A stretch of 64,000 nt of DNA from DASSUW01 sp963835525 (GTDB lineage Bacteria > Actinomycetota > Thermoleophilia > Solirubrobacterales > Solirubrobacteraceae). The notes below the pieces were generated by a model. It was not told where the DNA came from. It saw only the letters and a program-made list of their open reading frames with translations, and did no database searches. Shown one piece after another: positions 39,983-48,900 of the stretch. The stretch spans positions 62,001-126,000 of the forward strand of contig CAWIFM010000007.1 in assembly GCA_963835525.1 (NCBI GenBank). The letters run 5' to 3'. The translations under genes and the position numbers were made by a program. Within the stretch, counting starts at the first letter, position 1, and every line of letters begins with the position of its first letter.

Positions 39983-40825
39983 GTGCCCGAGCTGCCTGAG
40001 GTCGAGACGATCCGCCATCACCTGGCGCCGTACGTGGAAGGGCGGACGCTGGAGCGTCTGGAGGTGCTCGACGGCCGCTGGTGCCTGCCGCTCGCCGGCG
40101 AGGAGCTGGCCGCCGCGACCGAGGGCCGCAGGGTCGAACGGCTCGGCCGAAGGGGCAAGTACCTGGTCTGGGAGCTCGAGGACGACGCCTACCTGCTCAT
40201 GCACCTGCGCATGACCGGCACGCTGCTGCTCGACCCGCCGGGCGCGCCGCCCTACGTCCGCGTGTGGCTGCGCCTGGGCGACCACGACGTCGCGTTCAGC
40301 GATCCGCGCAGGTTCGGCACCGGCGAGCTGGCGCTCGGCCCCGAGGCGCTCGACGAGTTCTTCGCCGCCCGGCTCGGGGTCGAGCCGCTCGACGGCGAGT
40401 TCACCGCAGCGCACCTGCACGCCCTGGCGCGCACCTCGCGCGCGCCGATCAAGGCGTTCCTGCTCGATCAGAAGCGGGTGGCGGGCGTCGGCAACATCTA
40501 CGCCGACGAGGCGTTGTTCCGGGCGCGGATCCACCCGCTGCGGCTCGCCAACCGGCTCACGCGCCCGCAGGCGGAGGCGCTGCGCGACGCGGTGGTGGAG
40601 TCGCTGAGCGCCGGCATCGCCGCCAAGGGCGCCACGATCGACGACTTCCGCGATCCCTACGGCGTCAGCGGCACGTTCCAGGACCAGTTCCTCGTCCACA
40701 CGCGCGAGGGCGAGCCGTGCCCGCGCTGCGGGCGGCCCATCCGCAAACTGCGTGCCGCCGGCCGCGGCACGTACGTCTGCGAGGGCTGCCAGCCTAGGCC
40801 GCGGCCGATTCAGCGAGCTCGCTGA
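39983..40825 (+). CDS. mutM: Formamidopyrimidine-DNA glycosylase
   Basis: 280 residues. Removes 8-oxoG and Fapy lesions. Catalytic Pro2-Glu3 in MPELPEVETI, Lys in GRRGKYLVWEL, H2TH segment (GVGNIYADEALF) and a C-terminal zinc finger (CPRCGRPIRKL to YVCEGC). GTG 39983, TATCCT eight bases upstream. The 3' end overlaps the convergent glutaredoxin gene by 32 bases. Confidence 0.96.
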   Translation: MPELPEVETIRHHLAPYVEGRTLERLEVLDGRWCLPLAGEELAAATEGRRVERLGRRGKYLVWELEDDAYLLMHLRMTGTLLLDPPGAPPYVRVWLRLGDHDVAFSDPRRFGTGELALGPEALDEFFAARLGVEPLDGEFTAAHLHALARTSRAPIKAFLLDQKRVAGVGNIYADEALFRARIHPLRLANRLTRPQAEALRDAVVESLSAGIAAKGATIDDFRDPYGVSGTFQDQFLVHTREGEPCPRCGRPIRKLRAAGRGTYVCEGCQPRPRPIQRAR

Positions 40826-41057
40826 GGCCGCCGGAGCGGTCGAGCTGGACCAGCTCCTGGTAGCCGCCGATCGGCGTGTCGTCGATGACGACCTGGGGGA
40901 ACGTCATCATCCCCGTCAGCTGCACCAGATCGGTTCGACCGACCGGATCCTTGGCGAGGCTGACCTCGGAGAACGGGACGTTGCGCTTCTGGAGAAGCGA
41001 TTTGGCCACGCGGCAGAAACCGCACGGCTCCGTCGTGTAGACCGTGACCCTGGACAC
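40794..41057 (-). CDS. Glutaredoxin
   Basis: 87 residues. Thioredoxin fold with the dithiol active site TTEPCGFCRVAK, the cis-Pro loop MMTFPQVVIDD and the GSH-binding IGGYQEL. Reduces disulfides with glutathione or a substitute thiol. GTG 41057; on this strand TATATT lies ten bases upstream. Divergent from recO with only 18 bases between the start codons. Confidence 0.88.
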   Translation of the reverse strand: MSRVTVYTTEPCGFCRVAKSLLQKRNVPFSEVSLAKDPVGRTDLVQLTGMMTFPQVVIDDTPIGGYQELVQLDRSGGLSELAESAAA

Positions 41058-41075
41058 TACTTCACAAAATATAGC

Positions 41076-41798
41076 GTGGCTGGTTCCGTAAAGACCGAGG
41101 GGATCGTCCTCCGCAGCCTCCGCTACGGAGAGGCGGACCGCATCCTGCACCTGTATACCCCGGATCGCGGCAGAGTGGGCGCGATCGCCAAGGGCGTGCG
41201 CCGCGCGCGCTCGCGCTTCGGGGGCCGGCTCGAGCCCTTCTTCCGGCTCCAGCTGGTGCTCTACCAGGGCCGGGGAGAGCTTCTGACCGTCACCAGCGCC
41301 GAGACGGTGGCCGCCCACCCGCGCCTGCGCGACGACGCCCGCGCGCTCGACGGCGCCGGCCGCGCCTGCGAGGCCGTTGCACGCGTGTTCGACGACGGCG
41401 ATCCGCACTCCGGCGTCTACCACCTGCTCGCCAACCAGCTCGCGCTGCTCGACCGCGAGCCCGTCCGCGCCACGCGTGCCAACGCGCTCGCCTTCCGCCT
41501 CAAGCTGCTGCTGGCCGCCGGCTTCGCGCCGCAGCTCGCCGGGTGCACGTCGTGCGGTGAGGGCGAGCACCTGGTCGGCTTCTCGGGCGCCGCGGGCGGC
41601 GTCGTGTGCGCGGCCTGCGAGGCGAGCTCCTTCCCGCTCGACCAGGAGGCGCACGACTTCCTCGTGGCCGCTCTCGGGCAGCCGCTGGCCGAGACTCCAG
41701 AGGCCTCGCCGCGCGCCCTGCAGCAGGCCGAGCGGGCCATCCTGGAGACGCTGGAGCATCATGCGCACCTGCGGCTCCGTCCCGTGGGCCGCGGGTAG
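41076..41798 (+). CDS. recO: DNA repair protein RecO
   Basis: 240 residues. OB-fold start (KTEGIVLRSLRYGEADRIL, LYTPDRGRVGAIAKGVRRAR), helical domain and a four-Cys zinc site (CTSCGEGEHL and VVCAAC). Loads RecA with RecR during gap repair. GTG 41076 in an AT-rich spacer shared with the glutaredoxin gene. Ends 10 bases before ppdK. Confidence 0.92.
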   Translation: MAGSVKTEGIVLRSLRYGEADRILHLYTPDRGRVGAIAKGVRRARSRFGGRLEPFFRLQLVLYQGRGELLTVTSAETVAAHPRLRDDARALDGAGRACEAVARVFDDGDPHSGVYHLLANQLALLDREPVRATRANALAFRLKLLLAAGFAPQLAGCTSCGEGEHLVGFSGAAGGVVCAACEASSFPLDQEAHDFLVAALGQPLAETPEASPRALQQAERAILETLEHHAHLRLRPVGRG

Positions 41799-41808
41799 GA
41801 TCGCGGCC

Positions 41809-44418
41809 ATGGATCAGTGGGTCTACGACTTCGCCGAGGGCTCGAAGGACATGCGCGAGCTGCTCGGCGGCAAGGGCGCCAACGTCGCGGAGATGACGCG
41901 CGTGCTGGGCGCCGACAAGGTCCCCGCCGGGTTCACGATCACCACCGAGGCGTGCGTCGCCTACATGAAGGCCGGGCAGACGGAGCCCAAGGGGATGGCC
42001 GAGCAGGTCGAGAAGGCGCTCGAGCGGCTCCAGGAGCACGCCGGCAAGCGGCTCGGCGACGACGAGGACCCGCTGCTGGTCTCGGTCCGCTCCGGCGCCC
42101 GCGAGTCGATGCCCGGGATGCTCGACACCGTCCTCAACCTCGGCCTCAACGACACCTCGGTCGAGGGCCTCGCGCAGGCCACCGACAACGAGCGCTTCGC
42201 CTGGGATTCCTACCGGCGCTTCGTGCAGATGTTCGGGAACGTCTCGCACGGCATCCCCGGCGAGAAGTTCGAGGACGCGATCAAGGAGATCAAGAAGGAC
42301 CGCGGGGTCGAGGAGGACACCGAGCTCGACGCCGATGCGCTGAAGGAGCTGACTGCGAAGTTCAAGGAGCTCTACGAGTTCCCGCAGGACCCGAAGGAGC
42401 AGCTCGAGCAGGCGATCCGCGCCGTGTTCGACTCCTGGACCGGGGACCGCGCCGTCTCCTACCGGCGCCTGAACCGCATTCCCGACGAGTGGGGGACGGC
42501 GGTCAACGTCCAGCAGATGGTGTTCGGCAACAAGGGCGACACCTCGGGCTCCGGCGTCGCCTTCAGCCGCGACGAGGTCACCGGCGCGAAGGAGCCGAGC
42601 GGCGATTTCTTGCCCAACGCGCAGGGCGAGGACGTGGTCTCGGGCGTCCGGAACACGAAGGACATCGCCGAGATGAAGGAGTGGCTGCCCGAGGCGCACA
42701 AGCAGCTGATGGAGATCCTGCGCACGCTCGAGAAGCACTACAAGGACATGCAGGACACCGAGTTCACGGTCGAGGAGGGGCAGCTGTTCATGCTCCAGAC
42801 CCGCAACGCCAAGCGCCCCGCCCAGGCGGCCGTGCGCTTCGCGTGCGACGCCGTGGACGAGCGGCTGCTCAAGAAGGAGGAGGCGCTCGCGACGATCGAC
42901 CCCTCCTCGCTCGACGCGCTGCTGCACCCGACCTTCGACCCCAAGGCCGAGTTCGAGGTGCTCGCCACCGGCGTGAACGCGTCGCCGGGGGCGGCGAAGG
43001 GCGAGGTGGTGTTCACGGCGGCCGATGCGGTGGCGGCCGAGCAGGAGGGCCGCGACGTGATCCTCGTGCGCCCCTTCACCGAGGCCGACGACGTGGCCGG
43101 CTTCCACGCCGCCAAGGGGATCCTGACCTCCGAGGGCGGCAAGGCTTCCCATGCCGCGCTCGTGGCGCGGGGGATGGGGCGGCCGGCGGTGGTCGGCGCG
43201 AAGGCGCTCGCGATCAACCTCAAGCAGAGGTGCATCACCGTCGACGGGACGAAGATCTCCGAGGGCGACCGGATCGCCATCGACGGCACCAAGGGCTGCG
43301 TGACGCTCGAGGACGTGCCGCTCGTGGACCCCGAGGTCAACGAGTACTTCGAGCGCGTGCTCAAGTGGGCCGACGAGTTCCGCCGGCTCGGCGTGCGGGC
43401 CAACGCCGACACGCCGGAGGACGCGAAGAAGGCGCGCGAGCTGGGGGCCGAGGGCATCGGCCTCTGCCGGACCGAGCACATGTTCATGGCCGAGGACCGC
43501 CAGCCCAAGATGCGGGCGATGATCATGGCCGACGACGAGGACGGCCGCCGCGAGGCGCTGGCCGAGCTGCTGCCCTACCAGCAGGAGGACTTCGAGGGCC
43601 TGTTCGAGGCGATGAAGGGCCTGCCGGTGACGATCCGGCTGCTCGACCCGCCGCTGCACGAGTTCCTCAAGAACCTGCCCGACCTGCGCGCGCAGGTCGA
43701 GCGCGCCCGGATCGAGTGCACCGACGACCTCGAGCAGCTCGAGAAGACGCTGGCGCGGGTCGAGGAGATCCACGAGGAGAACCCGATGCTGGGCACGCGC
43801 GGCTGCCGGCTGGGGATCCTCTATCCCGAGATCTACGAGATGCAGGTCCAGGCGATCATGCGAGCGATCGCGGCCATGGACACCAAGCCGCTCCCGGAGA
43901 TCATGATCCCGCTGGTCGACTACGAGCACGAGCTGGAGATCCTGCGCGCGCTCGTGGTGGGGATCGGCGACGAGCACGACCTCGAGGTCGGCAAGGACTA
44001 CATCGTCGGCACGATGATCGAGCTGCCGCGCGCGTGCTTCGTGGCGAACAAGATCGCCGAGCACGCCGACTTCTTCTCGTTCGGGACCAACGACCTCACG
44101 CAGACCGCGCTGGGGTTCTCGCGCGACGACGTCGAGTCCAAGTTCGTGCCCGTCTACATGGAGCGCAAGATCATCGACCGCTCGCCGTTCGAGACGATCG
44201 ACAAGCCGGGCGTGGGGTGGCTGGTCCGGCTCGCGGCGTGGGTGGGCCGCGAGGCGCATCCGGGCCTCAAGCTCGGGATCTGCGGCGAGCACGGCGGCGA
44301 CCCGGAGTCGATCGACTTCTTCCACATGGCCGGGCTCGACTACGTCTCCTGCTCGCCGTACCGCGTCCCGATCGCCCGCGTGGCCGCCGCACAGGCGCAA
44401 ATTGCACATTCTTCGTGA
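41809..44418 (+). CDS. ppdK: Pyruvate, phosphate dikinase
   Basis: 869 residues, usual length. Converts pyruvate, ATP and Pi to PEP, AMP and PPi reversibly. N-terminal ATP-grasp domain (LLGGKGANVAEMTR), the swivelling phosphohistidine in TSEGGKASHAALVARGMGRP, and the C-terminal TIM barrel with GLCRTEHMF, LLDPPLHEFL, ENPMLGTRGCRL and SFGTNDLTQTALGFSRDD (Cys near GICGEHGGDP). ATG 41809 after TAGGAT, seven bases upstream (leaderless). An in-frame extension to 41377 is not real. Confidence 0.96.
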   Translation: MDQWVYDFAEGSKDMRELLGGKGANVAEMTRVLGADKVPAGFTITTEACVAYMKAGQTEPKGMAEQVEKALERLQEHAGKRLGDDEDPLLVSVRSGARESMPGMLDTVLNLGLNDTSVEGLAQATDNERFAWDSYRRFVQMFGNVSHGIPGEKFEDAIKEIKKDRGVEEDTELDADALKELTAKFKELYEFPQDPKEQLEQAIRAVFDSWTGDRAVSYRRLNRIPDEWGTAVNVQQMVFGNKGDTSGSGVAFSRDEVTGAKEPSGDFLPNAQGEDVVSGVRNTKDIAEMKEWLPEAHKQLMEILRTLEKHYKDMQDTEFTVEEGQLFMLQTRNAKRPAQAAVRFACDAVDERLLKKEEALATIDPSSLDALLHPTFDPKAEFEVLATGVNASPGAAKGEVVFTAADAVAAEQEGRDVILVRPFTEADDVAGFHAAKGILTSEGGKASHAALVARGMGRPAVVGAKALAINLKQRCITVDGTKISEGDRIAIDGTKGCVTLEDVPLVDPEVNEYFERVLKWADEFRRLGVRANADTPEDAKKARELGAEGIGLCRTEHMFMAEDRQPKMRAMIMADDEDGRREALAELLPYQQEDFEGLFEAMKGLPVTIRLLDPPLHEFLKNLPDLRAQVERARIECTDDLEQLEKTLARVEEIHEENPMLGTRGCRLGILYPEIYEMQVQAIMRAIAAMDTKPLPEIMIPLVDYEHELEILRALVVGIGDEHDLEVGKDYIVGTMIELPRACFVANKIAEHADFFSFGTNDLTQTALGFSRDDVESKFVPVYMERKIIDRSPFETIDKPGVGWLVRLAAWVGREAHPGLKLGICGEHGGDPESIDFFHMAGLDYVSCSPYRVPIARVAAAQAQIAHSS

Positions 44419-44460
44419 CGGTTGACGGCGCGGTCCGTCGCGACGGTCACAATTGAGGGC

Positions 44461-45444
44461 GTGCTCGTCGCCGACGACTACGCCGCTCGTATCCAGGCCT
44501 GGGAGGAGGCCGTGCTGTCGCCGCTGGCCGCGCGCTCGTACCCGGCCGAGCGGGTGCACGAGGAGCCCGAGTGCGGGCTGCGCACCCCGTTCCAGCGCGA
44601 CCGCGACCGGATCGTGCACTCGAAGGCCTTCCGGCGGCTCAAGCACAAGACGCAGGTGTTCGTGGCGCCGGAGGGCGATCACTACCGCACGCGGCTCACG
44701 CACACGCTGGAGGCGACGCAGATCTCGCGCACGGTGGCCCGCGCGCTGCGCCTGAACGAGGACCTGACGGAGGCGATCGGGCTGGGGCACGACGTCGGCC
44801 ACCCGCCGTTCGGGCACATCGGCGAGGCGGTGCTCGATGCGTGCGGCCGCGAGCGGTTCGGCCGCGGCTTCCGCCACAACGAGCACTCGCTGCGGGTGGT
44901 GGAGGAGCTCAACCTCACCGCGGCGGTCCGGGACGGGATCCTGCGCCACTCGAGCGGCGCGGGCGAGCCTTCGACGCTGGAGGGCAAGATCGTCCGCCTG
45001 GTGGACCGGATCGCGTACATCAACCACGACATCGACGACGCGGTGCGCGCGGGTGTGCTGGCGCCTTCCGCGCTGCCGGCGGACGAGATCGCGGTGTTGG
45101 GCGACACCGGCTCGGCGCGGATAGACAGGCTGGTGCACGACCTCGTCGAGCACTCCGAGCGGGCCGGCGACATCGTGCAGGGCGACGACGTCGGGACCGC
45201 CATGCTGCGCCTGCGGTCGTTCATGTTCGAGCACGTCTACCTCGGCCCGATCGCGCGCGCCGAGCACGCCAAGATCGAGCGCGTGCTGCGCGGCCTCTTC
45301 GACTGGTACTGCGAGCACCCCGACGAGCTGCCCCCCGGCCCGGACCTGGCGGACCGCGTGATCGACTGGCTCGCGGGGATGACCGACCGCTACGCGATCC
45401 GCGCCTGGGCGGAGCGCTTCGTGCCGCAGGGCCTCGCGATTTAG
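44461..45444 (+). CDS. dgt: Deoxyguanosinetriphosphate triphosphohydrolase-like (Dgt)
   Basis: 327 residues. HD-domain enzyme: RLTHTLEATQISRTVARAL, GLGHDVGHPPFGHIGE and RLVDRIAYINHDIDDAV provide the H...HD...D metal site. Removes triphosphate from dNTPs. The GTG at 44461 has CACAAT seven bases upstream and is preferred to the longer 44422 start. dgt followed by dnaG is the normal order in Actinobacteria. Confidence 0.9.
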   Translation: MLVADDYAARIQAWEEAVLSPLAARSYPAERVHEEPECGLRTPFQRDRDRIVHSKAFRRLKHKTQVFVAPEGDHYRTRLTHTLEATQISRTVARALRLNEDLTEAIGLGHDVGHPPFGHIGEAVLDACGRERFGRGFRHNEHSLRVVEELNLTAAVRDGILRHSSGAGEPSTLEGKIVRLVDRIAYINHDIDDAVRAGVLAPSALPADEIAVLGDTGSARIDRLVHDLVEHSERAGDIVQGDDVGTAMLRLRSFMFEHVYLGPIARAEHAKIERVLRGLFDWYCEHPDELPPGPDLADRVIDWLAGMTDRYAIRAWAERFVPQGLAI

Positions 45445-45478
45445 ATGACCGGATACCGATATCGGTCTCCGGCCATCT
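45443..45478. promoter_or_regulatory. 36-bp dyad between dgt and dnaG
   Basis: An 18-base arm pairs with the next 18 bases at all but two positions, centred at 45460/45461; the core ACCGATATCGGT (45455-45466) is a perfect palindrome. It begins within the dgt stop codon and ends one base before the dnaG ATG. It could be an operator or an RNA hairpin that modulates dnaG. Confidence 0.55.
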
Positions 45479-45479
45479 G

Positions 45480-47267
45480 ATGCCCCGATATACCCAGGAC
45501 TCGCGCGAGCGGGTCCGCGACGCGGTCGACTTCGAGGAGCTGGTGGGCGCGCGGACGGAGCTGCGGCGGTCGGGGGCGCGGCGGTTGTCGGGCCTGTGCC
45601 CGTTCCACGAGGAGCGGACGCCGTCGTTCGGCATCGATCCCGTCGAGAAGCTCTACCACTGCTTCGGCTGCGGGACGGGCGGCGACGTCTTCTCGTTCGT
45701 GATGGAGACCGAGGGCTTGGACTTCGCCGGCGCTCTGGAGTCGCTGGCCGACCGCTACGGCGTCCAGCTCGAGCGCGAGGCCGAGGATCCGGCCGACGCG
45801 GCGCGGCGCGCCGCACGGGACCGGCTGATGGCGCTGCTGGAGCGCACGGCCGCCTACTACGTGCGGCTGCTGTGGGAGTCGCCGGAGGCGGGCCTCGCTC
45901 GCACGTACCTCGCGGAGCGAGGATTGGAGGAGGCGGCGCTGCGCGAGTACCGGGTCGGGTACTCGCCGGGCTCGTACGACCGGGTGGTCAGCGCCTCGGC
46001 GGCGGCGGGCTACACGCGCGAGGAGCTGCTCTCGTGCGGTCTCGCGCAGGAGCGGCGCGACGGCCGCGGGCTGATCGACCGCTTCCGCGGCCGGATCATG
46101 TTCCCGCTGTGCGACGAGCGCGGGCGGGTGCTCGGCTTCGGCGCGCGGGCGCTGCGGCCCGACGACAAGCCGAAGTACCTGAACTCCTCCGACAACCTCG
46201 TCTTCCACAAGAACGAGGTGCTCTACGGGCTCGACCTCGCCCGCGCCCCCGCGGCGCGGGCCGGGCGGGTGGTGCTGGTCGAGGGCTACACCGATGCCGT
46301 CGCGCTGCGCCAGGCCGGCGTGGCCGAGGTGGTCGGCTCGATGGGCACGGCGCTGACCGAGCGCCAGGTGTCGGCTCTCGCGAGGGTGGCCCCGACCGCC
46401 CTGTTCTGCCAGGACCCCGACGCCGCCGGCCAGGAGGCGGTCTCGCGCAGCGTCACGGCGCTGCGCGATCTGAATCGCGTGCGAACGGGACGCGGCGTCG
46501 AGTTCCGCATCGTGCGGCTGCCGCCGGGCTCCGATCCCGCCGACGTCGTCCAGCGCGACGGGGCCGACGCCATGCGCGAGCTGCTCGAGCACGCGGTCCC
46601 GATCGCGCGCTTCGAGGTCGAGCGCGCGCTGGAGCGCGGCGACACCCGCAGCGCGGAGGGCCGCGACCACGTGCTCGAGCAGGCCGCGGCCGCGATCCGG
46701 CCACTGCCCCCGAGCGTCCTGCGCGAGGAGCTCGTCCAGCTCGTCGCCGGCCGGCTGGGGCTGACCGAGAGCCTCGTGGCGAGCGCGCTGGCCGCCGCCG
46801 CACCCTTGCGCGTCACGCGCCCCGCGCGCGAGGATCGCCCCGCCGGGCCGAACGGCGCGCGCGCAGCGCTCGACCGCCGCGAGCAGAGCGAGCGAGCCTT
46901 CCTCGCCTACTGCCTCGCGCTGCCCGAGGAGGGCGAGGCGCGACTTGCGGCGGCCGACCTCGACGAGCTGTTCTCCGCGCCCGCCACCCGCCGCGCCGCG
47001 GAGTACCTGCGCGGCCGCCTGCGCTCCCCTGCGGGCGAGCTCCCGGCCGGCGACGAGCCGCTGGCGCGGCTGGTCGCCGAGCTCGTCATCCGCGCCGGAG
47101 AGCTCGAGGCCACGCCCGCCAAGCTCGAGCTCGAGGCGCTCCAGCTCGACCTCCACAACCTCGACCGCCGCATCTCCACCGCCCGCACCGACGGCCACGA
47201 GCGCATCCACGACCTCGCCGCCGAGCGCCAGCAGGTCCTCGACGCGATCCGCCACCGCCTGAGCTAG
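45480..47267 (+). CDS. dnaG: DNA primase
   Basis: 595 residues. CHC2 zinc finger near the start (LCPFHEERTPSFGID, LYHCFGCGTGGDVF), RNA-polymerase domain with Toprim Glu/Asp (VLVEGYTDAVALRQAG, FCQDPDAAGQEA) and a C-terminal helicase-binding helical domain. Makes primers for replication. ATG 45480. The stop TAG lies inside the left end of a 247-bp inverted repeat. In many Actinobacteria rpoD follows dnaG; it is absent here. Confidence 0.96.
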   Translation: MPRYTQDSRERVRDAVDFEELVGARTELRRSGARRLSGLCPFHEERTPSFGIDPVEKLYHCFGCGTGGDVFSFVMETEGLDFAGALESLADRYGVQLEREAEDPADAARRAARDRLMALLERTAAYYVRLLWESPEAGLARTYLAERGLEEAALREYRVGYSPGSYDRVVSASAAAGYTREELLSCGLAQERRDGRGLIDRFRGRIMFPLCDERGRVLGFGARALRPDDKPKYLNSSDNLVFHKNEVLYGLDLARAPAARAGRVVLVEGYTDAVALRQAGVAEVVGSMGTALTERQVSALARVAPTALFCQDPDAAGQEAVSRSVTALRDLNRVRTGRGVEFRIVRLPPGSDPADVVQRDGADAMRELLEHAVPIARFEVERALERGDTRSAEGRDHVLEQAAAAIRPLPPSVLREELVQLVAGRLGLTESLVASALAAAAPLRVTRPAREDRPAGPNGARAALDRREQSERAFLAYCLALPEEGEARLAAADLDELFSAPATRRAAEYLRGRLRSPAGELPAGDEPLARLVAELVIRAGELEATPAKLELEALQLDLHNLDRRISTARTDGHERIHDLAAERQQVLDAIRHRLS

Positions 47268-47509
47268 CTGTAGTTCCTGAGCAGGTTGTTCCTCCGGCTG
47301 CCCAAGCCCGACGGGCGAACGTCAACTGCGGCTGGGGAGGGGAGCTGGGAGGCCGGCGAGGGCGGTTTCCTCGAAGCGTCCTGCCCTGCGGTCGTCTGAC
47401 GACCCTTAGCCAGGACGCTACGCCAAGACCGCCGCGCGGCCGGCTCCCCAGCCTCCCCACCCAGCCGCAGTTCGCCGATTGAACAACGTGCTCGGTACTT
47501 ACAGCTAGC
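47263..47509. repeat. 247-bp imperfect inverted repeat (possible MITE or structured RNA)
   Basis: The outer 28 bases at each end (47263-47290 and 47482-47509) match as inverted copies at 23 of 28 positions, the first ten (GCTAGCTGTA) perfectly. Further inside, AACTGCGGCTGGG (from 47324) pairs with CCCAGCCGCAGTT (to 47473), AGCGTCCTG with CAGGACGCT (47411-47419), and the centre has GTCGTCTGACGAC (47391-47403). The whole can fold into one long hairpin. The terminal CTAG supplies the stop TAG of dnaG on one side and of the small minus-strand ORF on the other. No ORF lies inside. It may be a transposon derivative, a bidirectional terminator or an ncRNA. Confidence 0.7.
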
Positions 47510-47690
47510 GGACGCCCGGCAAGCCGGTGTGCGGGTCCTTCGGGCCTACGACCTCGACGATCACGTCGCCGTAGATCGTCCAGCCCGGAGGGTGCGGAGC
47601 CGGCGGGCGCGAGGTGGAGCGGTTCATGAGCGGTACGACCCACAACCCGCCGCAGAGGTTGGGAATTTGCAGCGACTCCGTCCGGCACAC
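47505..47690 (-). CDS. Small hypothetical protein
   Basis: 61 residues, GTG start, stop formed by the right end of the inverted repeat. The C-terminal half (PHPPGWTIYGDVIVEVVG then DPHTGLPGVR) has sensible composition; the N-terminal half is less convincing and an internal ATG (MNRSTSRPP) may be the start. No family recognised. Divergent from the HNH gene. Confidence 0.35.
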   Translation of the reverse strand: MCRTESLQIPNLCGGLWVVPLMNRSTSRPPAPHPPGWTIYGDVIVEVVGPKDPHTGLPGVR

Positions 47691-47707
47691 GAACTAGTGT
47701 TCGGGTC

Positions 47708-48438
47708 ATGGAGTCACCCTGGCTGGCATCGCAACTGGAGGCGGGCCGCTCGATCGAGTCGATCGCCCGCGATACCGGCAAGAGCGTCTCGACGGTCGCG
47801 TACTGGGTCAACAAGCACGGCCTGTCGTCCCAGCACGCATCGAAGCACGCGGCGCGCGGCGGGATCGACCGTGTCGAGCTCGAGGCGATGGTCGGACTCG
47901 GGATGCCGATCCGCGCGATGGCCGACCAACTCGGCGTCGGCTACACCACCGTGCGGCACTGGCTGAAGCACCACGGTCTCACCACGCCACGCGCGCGTCG
48001 ACTCGCCGAGACGGCGGAGGCGCGGGCGACCGGCGCCGACACGGCGAGCGGCTCCTGTCCGCGGCACGGACTCGTGACGTTCGTCCGTCGCGGCCCCGAC
48101 GGGTTTCGCTGTCAGCGCTGCCGGACCGAAGCCGTGGACCGGCGGCGGCGCAAGATCAAGCGCATCCTGGTCGCCGAGGCGGGCGGCGCTTGCGTCGAGT
48201 GCGGCTACTCACGGACGCTGGCTGCGCTGCACTTCCACCACCTCGATCCGGCGCAGAAGTCCTTCGGTCTCGGCGAGCGCGGCGTGACGCTCTCCTTGGA
48301 GGCCGCCCGAGCCGAGGCCGCCAAGTGCGTGCTGCTCTGCGCCACGTGTCACGCCGAGGTCGAACTGGGCGTCAAGCGGCTACCCTGTCGGCCGATGACC
48401 CGTGGAGATGCCGCGGTGGTCCGCCGGTCATCGTGCCT

Positions 48439-48448
<10 letters not shown>
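47708..48448 (+). CDS. HNH endonuclease with helix-turn-helix N-terminus
   Basis: 246 residues. Two helix-turn-helix-like segments come first (SIESIARDTGKSVSTVAYWV and IRAMADQLGVGYTTVRHWLK). Then CPRHGLVTFV...CQRCRTE forms a zinc pair, and an HNH domain follows: CVECGYSRTLAALHFHHLDP, SLEAARAEAAKCVLLCATCH. This resembles free-standing homing-type or phage HNH enzymes. ATG 47708 with TAGTGT seven bases upstream. The last ten bases overlap the first ten of tRNA-Asn, which is unusual for a chromosomal gene. Confidence 0.8.
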
Positions 48449-48511
<63 letters not shown>

Positions 48512-48517
48512 CTTGAG

Positions 48518-48541
48518 GAACGCCCGCCTGCGCGGGCGTTC
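48518..48541 (+). terminator. Terminator after tRNA-Asn
   Basis: GAACGCCCGC (48518-48527), loop CTGC, GCGGGCGTTC (48532-48541), perfect 10-bp stem followed by GCCGTTT. Confidence 0.75.
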
Positions 48542-48585
48542 GCCGTTTGCCGGCCAAATCGGTCCGGCGTAGCCTCGCGGGTGAC

Positions 48586-48882
48586 ATGTGGACACTCGCC
48601 GCGCTCGCGTTCGCGTGTGTCGCCATCTACGTCTGCTCGCAGGTGGGCGTTCTGGCGTGGGTGCTCGATCTCTCGGCGAAGGATCAGGGAGCGTTGTTCG
48701 GCTTGGCCCTTGTACTCCTCTCGATCGTCTTGCTCACGCTTCGCGCTCGCACCGCTGCGCTTGCGCGAGGCACGCGCCGGCGCGTCCATCGCTTCAGGTA
48801 CCGCAACCTGCCCCAGGGGCAAGGGCGACGCGGCCGTGAGCGAGAAGTACGCCGAAGGGTCAGGCGGGCAAGGCGCCGCTGA
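48586..48882 (+). CDS. Small membrane protein with basic tail
   Basis: 98 residues: two hydrophobic helices (residues 3-27 and 33-50) then a strongly basic tail (RRVHRFRYRN and GRRGREREVRRRVRRARRR). No family recognised. ATG at 48586; TAGCCT lies 11 bases upstream. Coding status is moderate because the tail is Arg-rich. Confidence 0.45.
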   Translation: MWTLAALAFACVAIYVCSQVGVLAWVLDLSAKDQGALFGLALVLLSIVLLTLRARTAALARGTRRRVHRFRYRNLPQGQGRRGREREVRRRVRRARRR

Positions 48883-48900
48883 GACCGGCCTTCGCCGGCG

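Noticed and set aside
41500..45816. 1438-codon open frame on the minus strand opposite ppdK and dgt
   Set aside because: Antisense frame created by high GC third positions; composition is unlike protein and the plus strand has clear enzymes.
47263..47509. CRISPR array
   Set aside because: Only one inverted pair, no regularly spaced direct repeats; no cas genes in the window.
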